NCBI GenBank assembly: GCA_034769895.1
Contig: CM068373.1
Span: forward strand, 441,992,731 to 442,056,730
Source: Magicicada septendecula
Lineage: Eukaryota; Arthropoda; Insecta; Hemiptera; Cicadidae
Direction: 5' to 3'
DNA length: 64,000 nucleotides
Shown: positions 34,016 to 45,035 of the stretch, one piece after another
How the letters are laid out: every line of letters begins with the position of its first letter
Numbering within the stretch: the first letter of the stretch is position 1
Made by a program: the position numbers and the translations under genes
Notes under the pieces: generated by a model
Database searches by the model: none
Told to the model about the DNA's origin: nothing
Seen by the model: the letters and a program-made list of their open reading frames with translations, nothing else

Positions 34016-34324
34016 CCTGTGCATTTTAGGTATGTCTTACAGTTTACAGCATGCCTTACAGTCCTGTGTAACTTTGTTCACTAATAAATAACTAGCTAAA
34101 TAAGTAACAGAACTGTAGACTACTATAATGGAATTTATGTGTTTTCAGAAAAAAGAATACCACTAAAATGTTTTTTGAAATAATTATGCAGTACTTGTTA
34201 CATTTTATGCCATAATAACATAATTTGTTACTTTTTATTGTAATGTGGTTTATTATTTTGCAGTTTTCACTAGTTGAGTCACAAGAAAAAGTGCAAATCA
34301 GGTTATTAAATAAAAATACATTAC

Positions 34325-34689
34325 CTCATATCCAAGTTCCAGTTCTTCACCAATGTAACCGCCGCATTCTCTTTCTGTCATTTTGAGTGTAACAAAAACT
34401 CGCCGTTTGCAGTCAATGTCTGTTGCAGCCACGTCTTCATGTTTGACATGCAGCATGTGGCCTGATACACATTTTGAGACAGCAGACTGTGATCCACTTA
34501 TTGTGATACCACGGATCTCGTTTCTCCTACCTGGACAGGCTACGATCAGTTCTTCTCCTTTCAATAACTTAAATACACCATCATCATCCACTAATGTTGG
34601 CATAGCAAGTTCCAAACCTCTTGGCCCCTTCTTGAGGAACACAGGTTCATGTATGTGGCTTAAATCTTTATTAAGATTTAAACTACAGC
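34325..34689 (-). CDS. Internal exon of a DNA/RNA non-specific endonuclease-like secreted protein
   Basis: A 365 bp minus-strand exon has an acceptor (T-run then CAG before 34689) and a donor GAG|GTAATG after 34325. It enters in phase 1 and leaves on a codon boundary, encoding about 121 residues. The protein has four cysteines in a spaced pattern: GCSLNLNKDL at the start, IVACPGRRNEI in the middle, a Cys before VSGHMLHV, a Cys in DIDCKRRVF and another in ERECGGYIGEELELGYEV. This layout (first Cys, PVFL, a LxxGE.I..ACPG block) resembles the N-terminal region before the catalytic domain of insect secreted Endonuclease_NS proteins, including dsRNases. The catalytic domain would lie in exons at lower coordinates, not recognised here. 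It could be a host gene interrupted by TE-filled introns or an isolated exon. Confidence 0.6.
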
Positions 34690-35119
34690 CTGAAAAAAGA
34701 TTGACATTATTGAGATACGGTACTGTACTCAATATACACATTGAAATTAATGATAAAAAATCCCTGAATTTTTAAATATACAAAATATCAACGCAAATTT
34801 ATGTAAAAAGAGATTGGTATTCAACAAATGGATTGGGTAATTTAAAGTAAAGTATCAAAATTTATGAACAGAAACTGTTTAAATGTAACTAAAGTTTTCT
34901 GTTAAAATAAACATTACAATTTAAAATTAAGATTTAGGACAAGGATTGAATTTTTAGGTTGTTGCAATTTTAGTAATGTGCATAGGATTGCTCACACTCA
35001 GGAAAATGTTTTGGAAAGTAACTCAGTGTAATGTATTTTGTAAATGTATATTTTAAGCTAATGAATGATTTGCCATTTACAATGTAAGTTTGAGCCGCCT
35101 TATTGCCCCTTCTCAAAGT
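34690..35119. other. Probable intron or intergenic AT-rich sequence
   Basis: No gene or repeat is recognised. It lies upstream of the nuclease-like exon on its strand, so it would be intron if the gene extends to the right. Confidence 0.4.
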
Positions 35120-35270
35120 TTTAAGAAATTTTTTTTTGTTTTTTTTGGCAAGGGGAAGGCGATCCGTAATTTTTAGAACTAGGCAGATGGCCTAGATGAA
35201 GCAAAAAATGCACTGAGCCCATTGTGACAGGACTTGCAAATAAAAGTCAGGATCAACGTAACAACATTTA
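35120..35270 (+). repeat. Dispersed repeat, copy A
   Basis: The core GGCCTAGATG, TGAGCCCATTGTGACAGG and CTTGCAA with a following GATCAAC..AACAA..TTTATTT is shared with 59060-59195. Both are preceded by a T-run and GGGAAGGCG-like or GGCGATCC-like sequence. They are probably two diverged members of one element, of a class I cannot name. Confidence 0.6.
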
Positions 35271-37331
35271 TTTTTGCGTAGATGATATAGCACAGTGTAC
35301 AACAGATAAACATACGTTTGTTTAAAGACAGAAATGTTCAGTTGTTCAGCCTAAACCTTCATGAGGTACTCAGCAATTCATCACAATTCATCATCATAAA
35401 TCAATACAATAATACGGAATATAAATAATAAATCAATTGCAACATTTTTACAACAACCAATCATTCACACTTGAGTGAAGGAAGGAGAGCGACCAGCCAT
35501 GATTAATCATTCGGTTTGTTGCTTTAAGATAACTCAGCAACCTGAACAAGTTCAATTAATACGGCATATGACCATCAGCACCAAGCCAATACATGGCTTT
35601 TAAAAAACCTCTTTTTAGTTGACCTTAGGCCTTCCATAGTTAGCGCTCCTTTTAAGATTGAGCAACCGCCCCAGGTAATGATCAATCATTGCTAAATCAA
35701 TTCCCCCTTTTTTTTTACTTTGCCTACTGACAAATAATAATCATAATCTCATAATAACTCAACGGGTATACTAACAATCAGTGCTTGTACATTCGTAAAT
35801 ACCTTTTCAACATTAATCACTCGTGTATATAAATCTATTATAATCTTTATAAAATTAGCAAACAATCAGCACAGCTCGAGTTCGCCCAGGCTGCAAGCAT
35901 GCACACCCGATTGGACTGCGAAATAAAAAAACGCTCAAATGAACCTAAATAAAATATGAAAAAGAAAGACAGCAAGGTAACACGAGAATTTACAAATTTG
36001 AATGACTTCCAGATAGATATGGCGGACAGCATGAGCTGACCAGGTGTGATAATTCATGACACTGCACAAACAGTTAATCCAGTTAATCCAAGGAAATAAA
36101 GAATTTGAACAAAAAGAATGAAACAATCGCACTGTACATGCCTGCTAGTCAAGCATACAATTATTGACTTATTAATAGTTTAGTAATCAGTGCCACTGAA
36201 TTATGGGCGTGCACATAATGACCCGACATGTTCGGTTTTGATCAACTACTGTCTAACTGCAATATAGTCCACAAAACCAGAATGTAACTGTTTTATACTT
36301 TTTATATTTCACTCAATAGGTGTGACAGAATATGTCGCGAGGTCGACTTTACATAATTAGAACAGTTTCACCTGGTTTAAAGCTGTTACCGCGTGCTGAG
36401 GCAGATGGTCGGCTCAGGTCCCAGTGAGTAGTGAGTTGCTGTTTCAGGAAGCCGGGAGATTCATCCTGTATTACATGGTGGGTCCCATGCCTAACGCCGG
36501 CGACGAAATAGGAGAGCTAGTCAGCAATGCTCAGGCTGATGGCGACGGGTGTAGTTGTCACCATCCTTCTGTCCCGAGTCCCTGGCTGGTGCGGGAACCC
36601 AGAGGTCCTTTATAAAATTATTCGCCCATGGCAGAAAGTAGTAGTAGTACAGACAGAATTCTTATTTTGGCACCGACGTTCAGATGTTAAACGATTGACA
36701 TAGGAGAAGTAACTGACCGGCTCCCTCGCGTGAAAGCTGTTCTGGCTAAACCGTGGTTACGGCAATTAACCAACAGATCGCGTTACGATGCACAACAGAC
36801 GGCTCGCTGCAATCGCCGATGCCACGCAGCATAACTATGCAGGCACAAAGGAGATGTAATATAAAATAATTAACTCTCGCCGCGATGTTTTTACTAGTTG
36901 CGGCACAAGTTAAACTAATGATTTAATTTTAAGTTAACTATTTCAATGATATCTTGGATTACAATAGATAGTTTGTTATACTACTGTTTAATGTAATTTT
37001 ATTAGCTCACTGAAGACACCACAGTGATAAACCACAAAGATGTTTAGTGATAAAAATGTTAATGATTATTAAATTTTTATTACTAGTGGGAGTCTGAAAC
37101 AATGTAATTAAGGGAGGGTCTCAATTTTGTTATATACAGTAATATGAAATCAAGCAGTCAAGATGTTTTAACTATAAATTTAGTAATGGTAGACAAAAGA
37201 ACATTTAAAATTAATTGTATAAAATCAAATCATTGTTGTAAATAAAATTTTACATAATGTAAAATTATCTTCTTCTTCTGTGGTCTGTTGCACCTCTTCG
37301 TTATGGTACAACTCATGATCCCTCATCATAT
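35271..37331. other. Unassigned region, partly G+C rich
   Basis: About 36380-36850 is G+C richer, and contains a possible TATAAAA at about 36611 and a TGGCACCGACGTT word at about 36670 that looks like a primer-site. An unrecognised LTR ending near 36665 is possible. No protein motif supports this. The 63-codon frame at 36424 has no recognised similarity. Confidence 0.35.
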
Positions 37332-37580
37332 GAGAGAAACCAATTGTTAACCATGTGCAGCAGTGTCACATGATGGAGGGTGTGTATGTATGTGTGTGCG
37401 TGTAGTGTAGTGTTAGTGTACCTTTGTTACTGGTCCAGGCATGTCAGAAAGCTGCTGTATTATTTGTACCTGGCAATATTGGTGGGCAGGCAGACCTTGC
37501 CATGACCTTAACTTGATCCCATGACTGTATCACAGTCATTGTGGTGACAAATTGTCAACAAGACCACATTGGCCTATAAA
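37332..37580 (+). repeat. SINE-like dispersed repeat, copy 1
   Basis: It shares with 56359-56605 a series of words in order: GAGAGAAA, ATTG(G/T)TT, a TGTGTGTG patch, TAGTGT then CCTTTGTTA, CAGACCTTG, GATCCC(A/T)TGAC and ACAGTCA. Length is about 250 bp and no coding frame is conserved. The copies are considerably diverged. A SINE or short non-autonomous element fits. tRNA ancestry has not been shown. Confidence 0.55.
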
Positions 37581-38618
37581 CATGTTTTATTAGTTTATTC
37601 TTTAAAAATGTTGTTGTAGGAAGAACTTGATAATGGTTGCAAAACCGAAAGGCCTCGTTCGAGGAAAAAGTGTATATAGCAGGGAAGCAACAAAATTTGA
37701 CAAAGTTGTTATGAAGACTGCTAACATAGAGAAAATAACTGACTTAAAAAATGCATGTTACATTACTGCAGAAGCAAGATAAATAAGACTTACCAAATTA
37801 GATCATGACTAGTTTTTGTTGACACATGTGTTATATCAGGAATCAGGGCAAATAACAAAATTATTAATATGATTATGACTATCTTTTTTAAAACAATCAT
37901 AACCATATTATTTTGTATTTGGAAAGTTAGCTGATGAATAATAAAATAATTAGAAAATTACAATAACATTATTTGAAACCAGGACTTTTCACTATCCTAG
38001 ATAATGCTTAAAGTTAGACAGGCCAGGTCTCCTAGAAACATTATTTACCAGGAAAGGTTACACAAAATTGTGCCAGTGTTAATCCGGCCGTTTAAAAAGG
38101 TTTTAGAAACATTTCTATTTAATTGTAAAAGTGAGCGAAGGCGGGCGACCTTTGTTCGCTGCAGTTATGGTTGCGCGCGCAATCGATAGCGAACGTTCGC
38201 TTTATCTGCTGCGGACAGCAGATTTCTCATTCACTGCCCGGCTGCAAGAGACAACGTTCCTTCTCTCTCTTCGAACTTTACGACGCAGTTTGTATCCGTC
38301 TTTATGGCTGGCTAAGGCATAAATGACTCCCAGGTTCTTGAACTAAGCCGGATACCTGGCTTGCTGATGGCCGTACACCTACCTAAGCCGTGAACCATGA
38401 ACAAGATCTTGTCTGAAGAGGGAGATGGGGACTCGTTCTCAATGTAACACTTGCCAGCTGTGATAAGGTGATATGCACTCTATTATTTTCTTATCAAAAA
38501 TCTTTGCATCCATGGGCCCACGTGTGCAGACTCTCTGCTAGAATGGGAAGCCGCTGTTCATGACTCAGAACTTTACTAGTTAAATTCAAGTACACTTTTT
38601 ATAATTGAATTACATAAC
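37581..38618. other. Unassigned region leading into the 130 bp array
   Basis: AT-rich to about 38100, then a G+C richer stretch to about 38460 containing words such as GCGAACGTTCGC (palindromic, near 38191). The small frames at 38004 and 38131 have no recognised similarity. It may be the upstream part of the element that carries the 130 bp array. Confidence 0.35.
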
Positions 38619-39138
38619 GCTAAGTGCACTGCCTGTAAGTGGGTGATGCACTGGGGGAGCGTGCCAGAGATATTTTCACACTTGCACATTGTACAGTTTG
38701 CTCATCATTGTCATTTTAATTTTTACAAAATGTATTGAACAGGTTAGTGCTAAGTGCACTGCCTGTAAGTGGGTGATGCACTGGGGGAGCGTGCCAGAGA
38801 TATTTTCACACTTGCACATTGTACAGTTTGCTCATCATTGTCATTTTAATTTTTACAAAATGTATTGAACAGGTTAGTGCTAAGTGCACTGCCTGTAAGT
38901 GGGTGATGCACTGGGGGAGCGTGCCAGAGATATTTTCACACTTGCACATTGTACAGTTTGCTCATCATTGTCATTTTAATTTTTACAAAATGTATTGAAC
39001 AGGTTAGTGCTAAGTGCACTGCCTGTAAGTGGGTGATGCACTGGGGGAGCGTGCCAGAGATATTTTCACACTTGCACATTGTACAGTTTGCTCATCATTG
39101 TCATTTTAATTTTTACAAAATGTATTGAACAGGTTAGT
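38619..39138 (+). repeat. Perfect tandem array, 4 x 130 bp
   Basis: Units start at 38619, 38749, 38879 and 39009, each beginning GCTAAGTGCACTGCCTGTAA and ending TTGAACAGGTTAGT. I found no difference between units by eye, so amplification is very recent or homogenised. The array stops exactly at a strong hairpin (39139-39164). Confidence 0.97.
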
Positions 39139-39164
39139 ATCTCTGTTCCGGCTGGAACAGAGAT
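39139..39164. other. Perfect 11 bp stem hairpin with 4-base loop
   Basis: The left arm ATCTCTGTTCC (39139-39149) and right arm GGAACAGAGAT (39154-39164) are perfect complements around the loop GGCT. It abuts the end of the 130 bp array. It could be a structured RNA end, a terminator-like element or a replication/recombination hotspot. Confidence 0.9.
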
Positions 39165-40072
39165 GAATATATTTTAACTTCACTTTGGGTTTTACATTTA
39201 AGGGCTGGGGGTTTTCCTGGGTTTTTTTTCTTGGAACGTTTTCTGGGGTTAACAAAAAGGGGACTTAGTTTTTCTCTGACTCATGCTGGTGCAACCTCAG
39301 ACAGGTTGGAGGCCTGTCAAATTTTGTCAACTACATGCTGGCGCGCTGCCACAGATGCTAGGGCACCACCACCTTATTGTATTTTTTTGATTTTTATTAT
39401 TTGTATATAGCCATTCGGGGTTAATAGAAATAATTTGCTATTTTTCTGGAAATATATTAGTTGATTTTGCTCCTTGCACAAGGGCTATACTGATTGTTTT
39501 TCTTAACTGGCAAAACACATATTGATTGACTTTTACTGGTAGTATCTGCTGTTTAATTTTCTTTAACTATAAAACAGGTACTCATTATTTTTGGTAAAAC
39601 ATATATTGTCAAAATTTTCTGAAATTGTAAAGCCCTGAGTGATTAATTTCTGATTGTTAAAGTACATAAGGATTTTTTGATTCCTTCGGAATTTGTGAAG
39701 TAAAATAACCGTTTAGAATTCTATCATCACTGTTTGAAATCAGGTGATGTAGTTCTGTCAATTTTTATTTAATACTGTGAAGGGAACTTAAGGTTCATAC
39801 GCTCATGAGGGGTCATTGATCAGGGGAATGCCACACAAATGGGCGGTCCGGTTTTATTTATGCGTCATGAATTATTATCATCCTTTCTGGGGTTTTGGCT
39901 TTTATGTAATTCTACAAAACGGGCTGTTGATGGGCGAATATGTTATCACTGCTGGGTTAGGAATATTGTAGTTACACTGCCTGCAGGGCGGGTGCATTCT
40001 AGGGGCAGTCGTGTTCGAATTATTTAATTGTGAGTTTGTGTGCCTTAGGTTTCTGTGTGTGTTATGTTGTCC
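39165..40072. other. Unassigned region after the hairpin
   Basis: T-rich DNA. Two related words CATGCTGGTGCAACCTC (about 39282) and CATGCTGGCGCGCTGCC (about 39332) are spaced 50 bases apart. No gene is recognised. Confidence 0.35.
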
Positions 40073-40088
40073 GTGTCTAGCTAGACAC
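40073..40088. other. 16 bp perfect palindrome
   Basis: GTGTCTAGCTAGACAC reads the same on both strands. No flanking element was identified. Confidence 0.9.
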
Positions 40089-40119
40089 AAGATGGGGGAG
40101 AATTTCATAAATATATATA

Positions 40120-40270
40120 TGCATGTATATTTACCTTGTACACATTTATATACACTTGTTATGATGTACCATTTTATATTTTATATATGTATATAGGTTT
40201 ACCTTGTACACATTTATACACACTTGTTCTGATGCACACTTGATTTATATACACTTGTTATGATGTACCA
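40120..40270 (+). repeat. ACCTTGTACACATTTATA-type repeat block, copy 1
   Basis: Internal words ACCTTGTACACATTTATA and CACTTGTTATGATGTACC recur several times. The same block occurs at 43825-43912, on the other side of the gypsy relic. This looks like an LTR-derived tandem motif. Confidence 0.65.
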
Positions 40271-40280
40271 TTTTTATATA

Positions 40281-40405
40281 TTGCGACAACACAAATTACT
40301 AAACTATTGGCGCATAGGATATGATAGTATGTGTATTTCAAATTACAAGTCTATATTGGAGGGTTTAAGATTATTTATTGTACAAACACAAGTTATAGTT
40401 TATAT
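40281..40405 (+). repeat. Direct repeat B, copy 1
   Basis: About 122 bases beginning GCGACAACACAAATTACTAA and ending TTATAGTTTATATG are identical by eye to 42200-42321. The two copies flank the minus-strand gypsy relic, so they are probably LTR remnants. Confidence 0.9.
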
Positions 40406-40424
40406 GCGTCATGAAACTATAAAC

Positions 40425-41785
40425 TACTTTAAACTGATAGCATTTATTTCGATATAGAAATGCTGTGTATCTTCTCGACTCCTTGGCAAGGGGAATCTGC
40501 CAGAATCCACTTTTGAGATCGAGGCGAGACATGTATTTAACCCCTTGACATTTTATGAATAAGTTCTCCGCATTCGGAGCACAGTCGTAGCATTTTTTTG
40601 TAATAGAATTTAGATTTCTCATGTCGAGACATAATCGAATGTCGTTATTTTTCTTTTTAACAACAACCATAGGATTTAAAAAATTGCTATCAGTTCGTTC
40701 AATCACACCATTCTGAAGCATACTCTTAACTTCGGCATCAACCTGTTGTTGATAGTGAAGGGGGATGGGGTACGTCTTCCGTACAAATTTATTTTCATCC
40801 GTGACCTGAATACTGTGTTCATAAACATTCGTGACGGTAGGATTTTTGGAAAACACAGATTCAAATTTATCAAGCATACTTTGCAGCTTATCTTGCTCAT
40901 TGCTCGTTATCTGCCTGCTGTGAGTCCGCAGATTATGTGTTATCTTATCGGCAAGTTGAACCGCTGGGCGAGTTATAGTAATAGGTTCACAATCAGACCC
41001 CGTCTTACCCCTCCTGCGTCCTAACCTGATATTGTGTTTACTATTATTTATTGTACATTTTAGTATTTTATTTGGAAAATCAATGGTCGCGTGCAGTTTA
41101 TTTAATGTGTCCACTCCCAAAATAACATTATACACGAGTTTCTTGACCATAAGCACAGTGACCTCTATTTCCATTCCCTGAATGGATACTGTTATCATAG
41201 CTTGACGGTCAACCCTCTGAGATTCACCCGTCGCTGATTTTATGATTTTGTGGGCTGCTGGCAGAATCGGGATTTTTTAAAAATGTTTCTTGTGCCTCTC
41301 TAGGAATCGCTCATCCATCAACGAAATTTCTGCGCCGCTGTCAAATAAAACTTCGCCGACACATCCGTTAATTTTCGCGTTGACAATGAGGTCAGTGTCA
41401 TTTTCAACGCTAATACCTTTCTCATTTTCCTTACTATGGTTATTGCAAATTAAACTATCTCTAATTACGGCAGGATATAGGCCGGACACTACAAAGTTTT
41501 TCTTATAATTAACATCTTTCACATTTGATTTATTGAACTGCTTTTTATATTTACACCGGGCTTTTGAAACTTCATTCCTACCTTTACGTGTACTAGTTAT
41601 TCTGTTGCACGGACTCACGCCGTGCAGCCTTACACGTTTTTTGACTGTTCTATATCGGAATCCTCTTCCTCTACTACTGCTACTTTATTGGCACTAAATT
41701 TTTGATTGGTATTTCTATTCGACATGGTTTCCCACTTCGCTAATACGGCAGCTAAAAGATTCTTGATTTCTGCAGTATCCGCCAT
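40425..41785 (-). pseudogene. Minus-strand gypsy gag-protease-RT relic
   Basis: Reading from 41785, a short N-terminal part starts MADTAEIKNLLAAVLAKW, then frameshifts near 41640. The next frame has the retropepsin VLFDSGAEISLMDERFLERH. A second frameshift near 41276 leads to the protease tail NVILGVDTLNKL and then to RT with YPIPLHYQQQVDAEVKSML, NPMVVVKKKNNDIRLCLDMR and SRLDLKSGFWQIPL (motif A Asp intact). It breaks off after NKCYQFKVV near 40430, where repeat B begins, so the YVDD motif, RNase H and integrase are absent. No full gag lies between the start and protease. The element has suffered a large internal deletion. Confidence 0.88.
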
Positions 41786-42199
41786 AATGATTAAATTTTA
41801 ATTAAAATTTAGTAAATTTAAATTTATTGATTTATACGCCAAGCAAGTTATTATTATCACAACAAGATTAGAACATATGGTAACCAGTTTATACGCACAC
41901 AGAAAAAGCAGTTCAAAATATCAACATGTAAATACCTTATCTAACATACAACAACTAATAATCAACCTCCAATATACTGATAAAATCTGTTCATATACGA
42001 TATACAAGAGAATATGCACAATTGAAAATTTATATCCTCAGCTTTTCATATGAACAATACACATACAATTATCACGTTAATTATATTTATACGTCGGATT
42101 TTTCCAACAAATTTTATATTCATAGACAAATATGTAATAGCGTAAATTTACCGCTATTTAACGAGCCCTACGTTGCTAAGCGCCAAAATATCTCTATGC
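41786..42199 (-). other. Leader and primer-site region of the minus-strand gypsy relic
   Basis: AT-rich. On the minus strand TTGGCGTATAAATC occurs about 50 bases before the ORF start and resembles the TGGCG primer sites of gypsy elements. The LTR end would lie just beyond, near 41850. This is tentative. Confidence 0.4.
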
Positions 42200-42321
42200 G
42201 ACAACACAAATTACTAAACTATTGGCGCATAGGATATGATAGTATGTGTATTTCAAATTACAAGTCTATATTGGAGGGTTTAAGATTATTTATTGTACAA
42301 ACACAAGTTATAGTTTATATG
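42200..42321 (+). repeat. Direct repeat B, copy 2
   Basis: An identical partner of 40281-40405. It lies upstream of the relic's gag in element orientation, where the 5' LTR is expected. Confidence 0.9.
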
Positions 42322-42522
42322 GTATATTTGAAATGTACAGAATGTAATGTTTGATATAGAGTCTTTCTTTTAAAATGTTAAATAATGTTCAAACGCAAGA
42401 CGTGATACGTTACATAAGAAGACTCCCACGATGATGTTGTTGAAGAGAAGGGCCGGTCTTTGCGGTATAGATGGATCGTCAGGTGTGGCTTACAAATGAC
42501 AGACGTTTCACCAGAAACGTTT

Positions 42523-42654
42523 ACAGCTGGGCTGGCGTCCTGTAACAGCTTGGCTGATGTCCTGTAATAGCTGGGCTGATGTCCTATAACAGCTGGGCTG
42601 ATGTCCTGTAACAGCTGGGCTGATGTCCTGTAACAGCTGGGCTGATGTCCTGCA
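42523..42654 (+). repeat. 22 bp minisatellite, six units
   Basis: Units ACAGCTGGGCTGATGTCCTGTA start at 42523, 42545, 42567, 42589, 42611 and 42633, with one or two changes in the first three. The long minus-strand frame through it is repeat-driven, with a 22-residue protein period over three units. Confidence 0.95.
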
Positions 42655-43067
42655 ATTCCCACGATGAATCCGACACTTCGCACACACAACGGTACTACGG
42701 ATTTTATCACTCGCAAAACTTATATAGAGTTTAAGACCAAGTAATATCTCAGGTGACAGTGAGTTTAATCAATAACGGTATATTGAGCTTATACCTCTCC
42801 GGCTTCTTCAAGTGTTCTCGCGAATATCAAGGTCTACCGCGATCAGCAGACCACCCTATGAGGAAATCTTGCACTAGCACGGAAACGTCTTGATGGAACT
42901 ATTGCGTAACAATTAATGATACTGTCACTGCGGAAAATCTCGCACAGTGATACAGTTACACTCACTTCTTACACACGTAATACTACAATATTAATATCGT
43001 CTGTAAAGATATAAAATCAATTGTTATGCGTCACACGCATTACTATCCCCGAAAAGTCTTAACAGAT

Positions 43068-43320
43068 CCTTGCAAGCGGTAGAGTCTTGTACAAGGATTG
43101 TATGTACCGTTCGCGGTAGCAGCAGTGAAGAACTGCTTGTAATTTTACGCACAATGCGTTAAAACACTGGTGTGTGCAAATGTACCACACACACAGTTCT
43201 GAGTCTTCCCGTTTCACTAACGACGAATAGTTTTTACAACACCTTGCAAGCGGTAGAATTCTTGTACAAGGAGTGCACGACCCGTTCGCGGTAGATGGCG
43301 TAGAAGAACTGCCTGTGTAA
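43068..43320 (+). repeat. Diverged tandem repeat, period about 174 bp
   Basis: Two units start CCTTGCAAGCGGTAGA at 43068 and 43242. Each contains CTTGTACAAGGA, CCGTTCGCGGTAG and GAAGAACTGC. CCTTG and CAAGG within each unit can pair, and CTTGTACAAG is palindromic. It lies in what may be the LTR of the minus-strand gypsy relic. Confidence 0.75.
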
Positions 43321-43824
43321 CGACAGGCTTAAGAAAATTTCCAACCACCAGTCAGCATTCTATTGGTGGATGGAAGTCACATGGTTAGTAAAGGTGACCA
43401 TGCACTTTTCATGCATTAGAGTGCATTTACCTTGTAACAGCATGCATAGCGGTAATCAGACTACTCGTATCTCATGCATGCTGCCTACATATTAATAATA
43501 TACATGAACGTAAACAATAGTCCGACAGGTATAGGGATTGTAGCGATACACATGTCTCAGTTCAGCTAATGTCAAAACAACGATAATACTTCACGCACCG
43601 CCCGGGAAACGTTTTCCACACGCGCACGCGCGCACATTTCCACAAACACAGTACATGAATCACCATAAATAATAATGCACAGTTTTTCTAAACTAAACCC
43701 TTAACCTTACTAAATACAATTGATAACAACCAAACTTAACCATCTACGAATAATATGAATGTCCATTGTCTGTGTAATATATGACTTGCCCCGCCTATCA
43801 TGATCCTGTGATTCGTTGCAATAT

Positions 43825-43912
43825 GTATATATATTTACCTTGTACACATTTATACACATTTGTTATGATGTACACTTAATTTTATACACACTTGTTATGA
43901 GGTACACATGTA
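43825..43912 (+). repeat. ACCTTGTACACATTTATA-type repeat block, copy 2
   Basis: This matches part of 40120-40270. Relative to repeat B, the order of the two blocks is swapped on the two sides of the gypsy relic. Confidence 0.65.
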
Positions 43913-44241
43913 TGAATTCTAGGAATACAATAAATCTGTTATTGTTGCATCACGGCGGAGTTCATTGCAAGTCCCGTCATACTGGACCCGGCACAATTTT
44001 TGCTTCGCTAGGCTCCTGCCTAGTCCTAATTGACTTGTGACTTCTCTTTCAAAAACAATTAACTAAAATTAAAGAAGTTGTTTGATATTCAAACAAATAC
44101 ATAAAAGGAAAGAGGGGTTACAAAATTAGTACTGTCATGACTAATCCGTGTGTTTTCTTGGAGTAAGTTGCACTAAGTACATCAACTACTACTATTAACT
44201 ACCATTATGATACTACTAACATCTGAACATCATGTAACAAC

Positions 44242-45035
44242 CAGCGGCGAAGCTAGTAGTTAATGAATGGGTAGGCAAAAATCTTACGGTAAATTTTTTT
44301 TAAGGAATCACAAATCGGACGCTGAGGTAGAATTTGCTGTTAGCGAATGGTTCCGCAAACAGCCGTAAGAATTTTACTAGCAGGGAATCTACAGATAGTG
44401 CAACAGTGGGACTCATGTCTTAATGTTAATGGAGAATCCTTTTAAAATCGTTGAATAAAAAATGCTTTACAGCTCTAAATGTGTTTCTATTTAAAAATCC
44501 TTGTATAAGTCATACACAATAATACATCTGATTGAACTTCAAATTTTTAAACTTGATTAGTTTCTATATATATGTTTAATGTTACAAACAATTCAAAAAA
44601 CAATCTTTATCATCTGTTAGTTCAACGGAATAACAGGCACACTTTTAATAACCGCATAAAATAAGCACACTTATAAACAACACAGCGCGCTTTAATAACT
44701 TAACTGTTTGCACCATAGAAGTGAGACATGCCTCAACGCTCTATGTGTACAGCACAGGACAATCCCCCTCCCCTGCACTTCACTCTCACTCCTGCACAAT
44801 GCTTACATACGATGTATACAATAAACGCTGAGGCAAGTTCACGTTGCCTCATTCGCGTTATGCCGAATCTCACCTGTCACCATCTAGCGGTCGCTCAGTA
44901 AAGCACATTTCAACTTAATAAATTCGACAATGTATAATCTTTACGTTACGTAGTTCATACGTATTTATAATTTTTATTCTACAGAATTTTTAGGGTAGGC
45001 ATTGCCTCAATTGCCTCCATGTAACTTCGCCACTG
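44242..45035 (-). mobile_element. hAT-like non-autonomous element, copy 2
   Basis: The ends are CAGCGGCGAAG and CTTCGCCACTG, an 11 bp terminal inverted repeat with one mismatch. It is flanked by GTAACAAC (44234-44241) and GTAACATG (45036-45043), an 8 bp target duplication with two mismatches, as expected for hAT. The body is the inverse of 24877-25704. No transposase frame is present, so it would need a partner element to move. Confidence 0.85.

Noticed and set aside
36424..36615. 63-codon frame in a G+C-rich patch
   Set aside because: No recognised similarity; the frame length is within chance for this composition.
36670..36690. TGGCACCGACGTT as a primer site of an LTR element
   Set aside because: No second LTR or pol motif was found nearby; a single short word is not enough.
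38131..38322. 63-codon frame before the 130 bp array
   Set aside because: Overlaps another frame at 38004-38189 and lacks any recognised motif.
38619..39138. CRISPR-like regular repeats (also 42523-42654 and 26031-26818)
   Set aside because: The units are contiguous without unique spacers and lie in a eukaryotic TE context.
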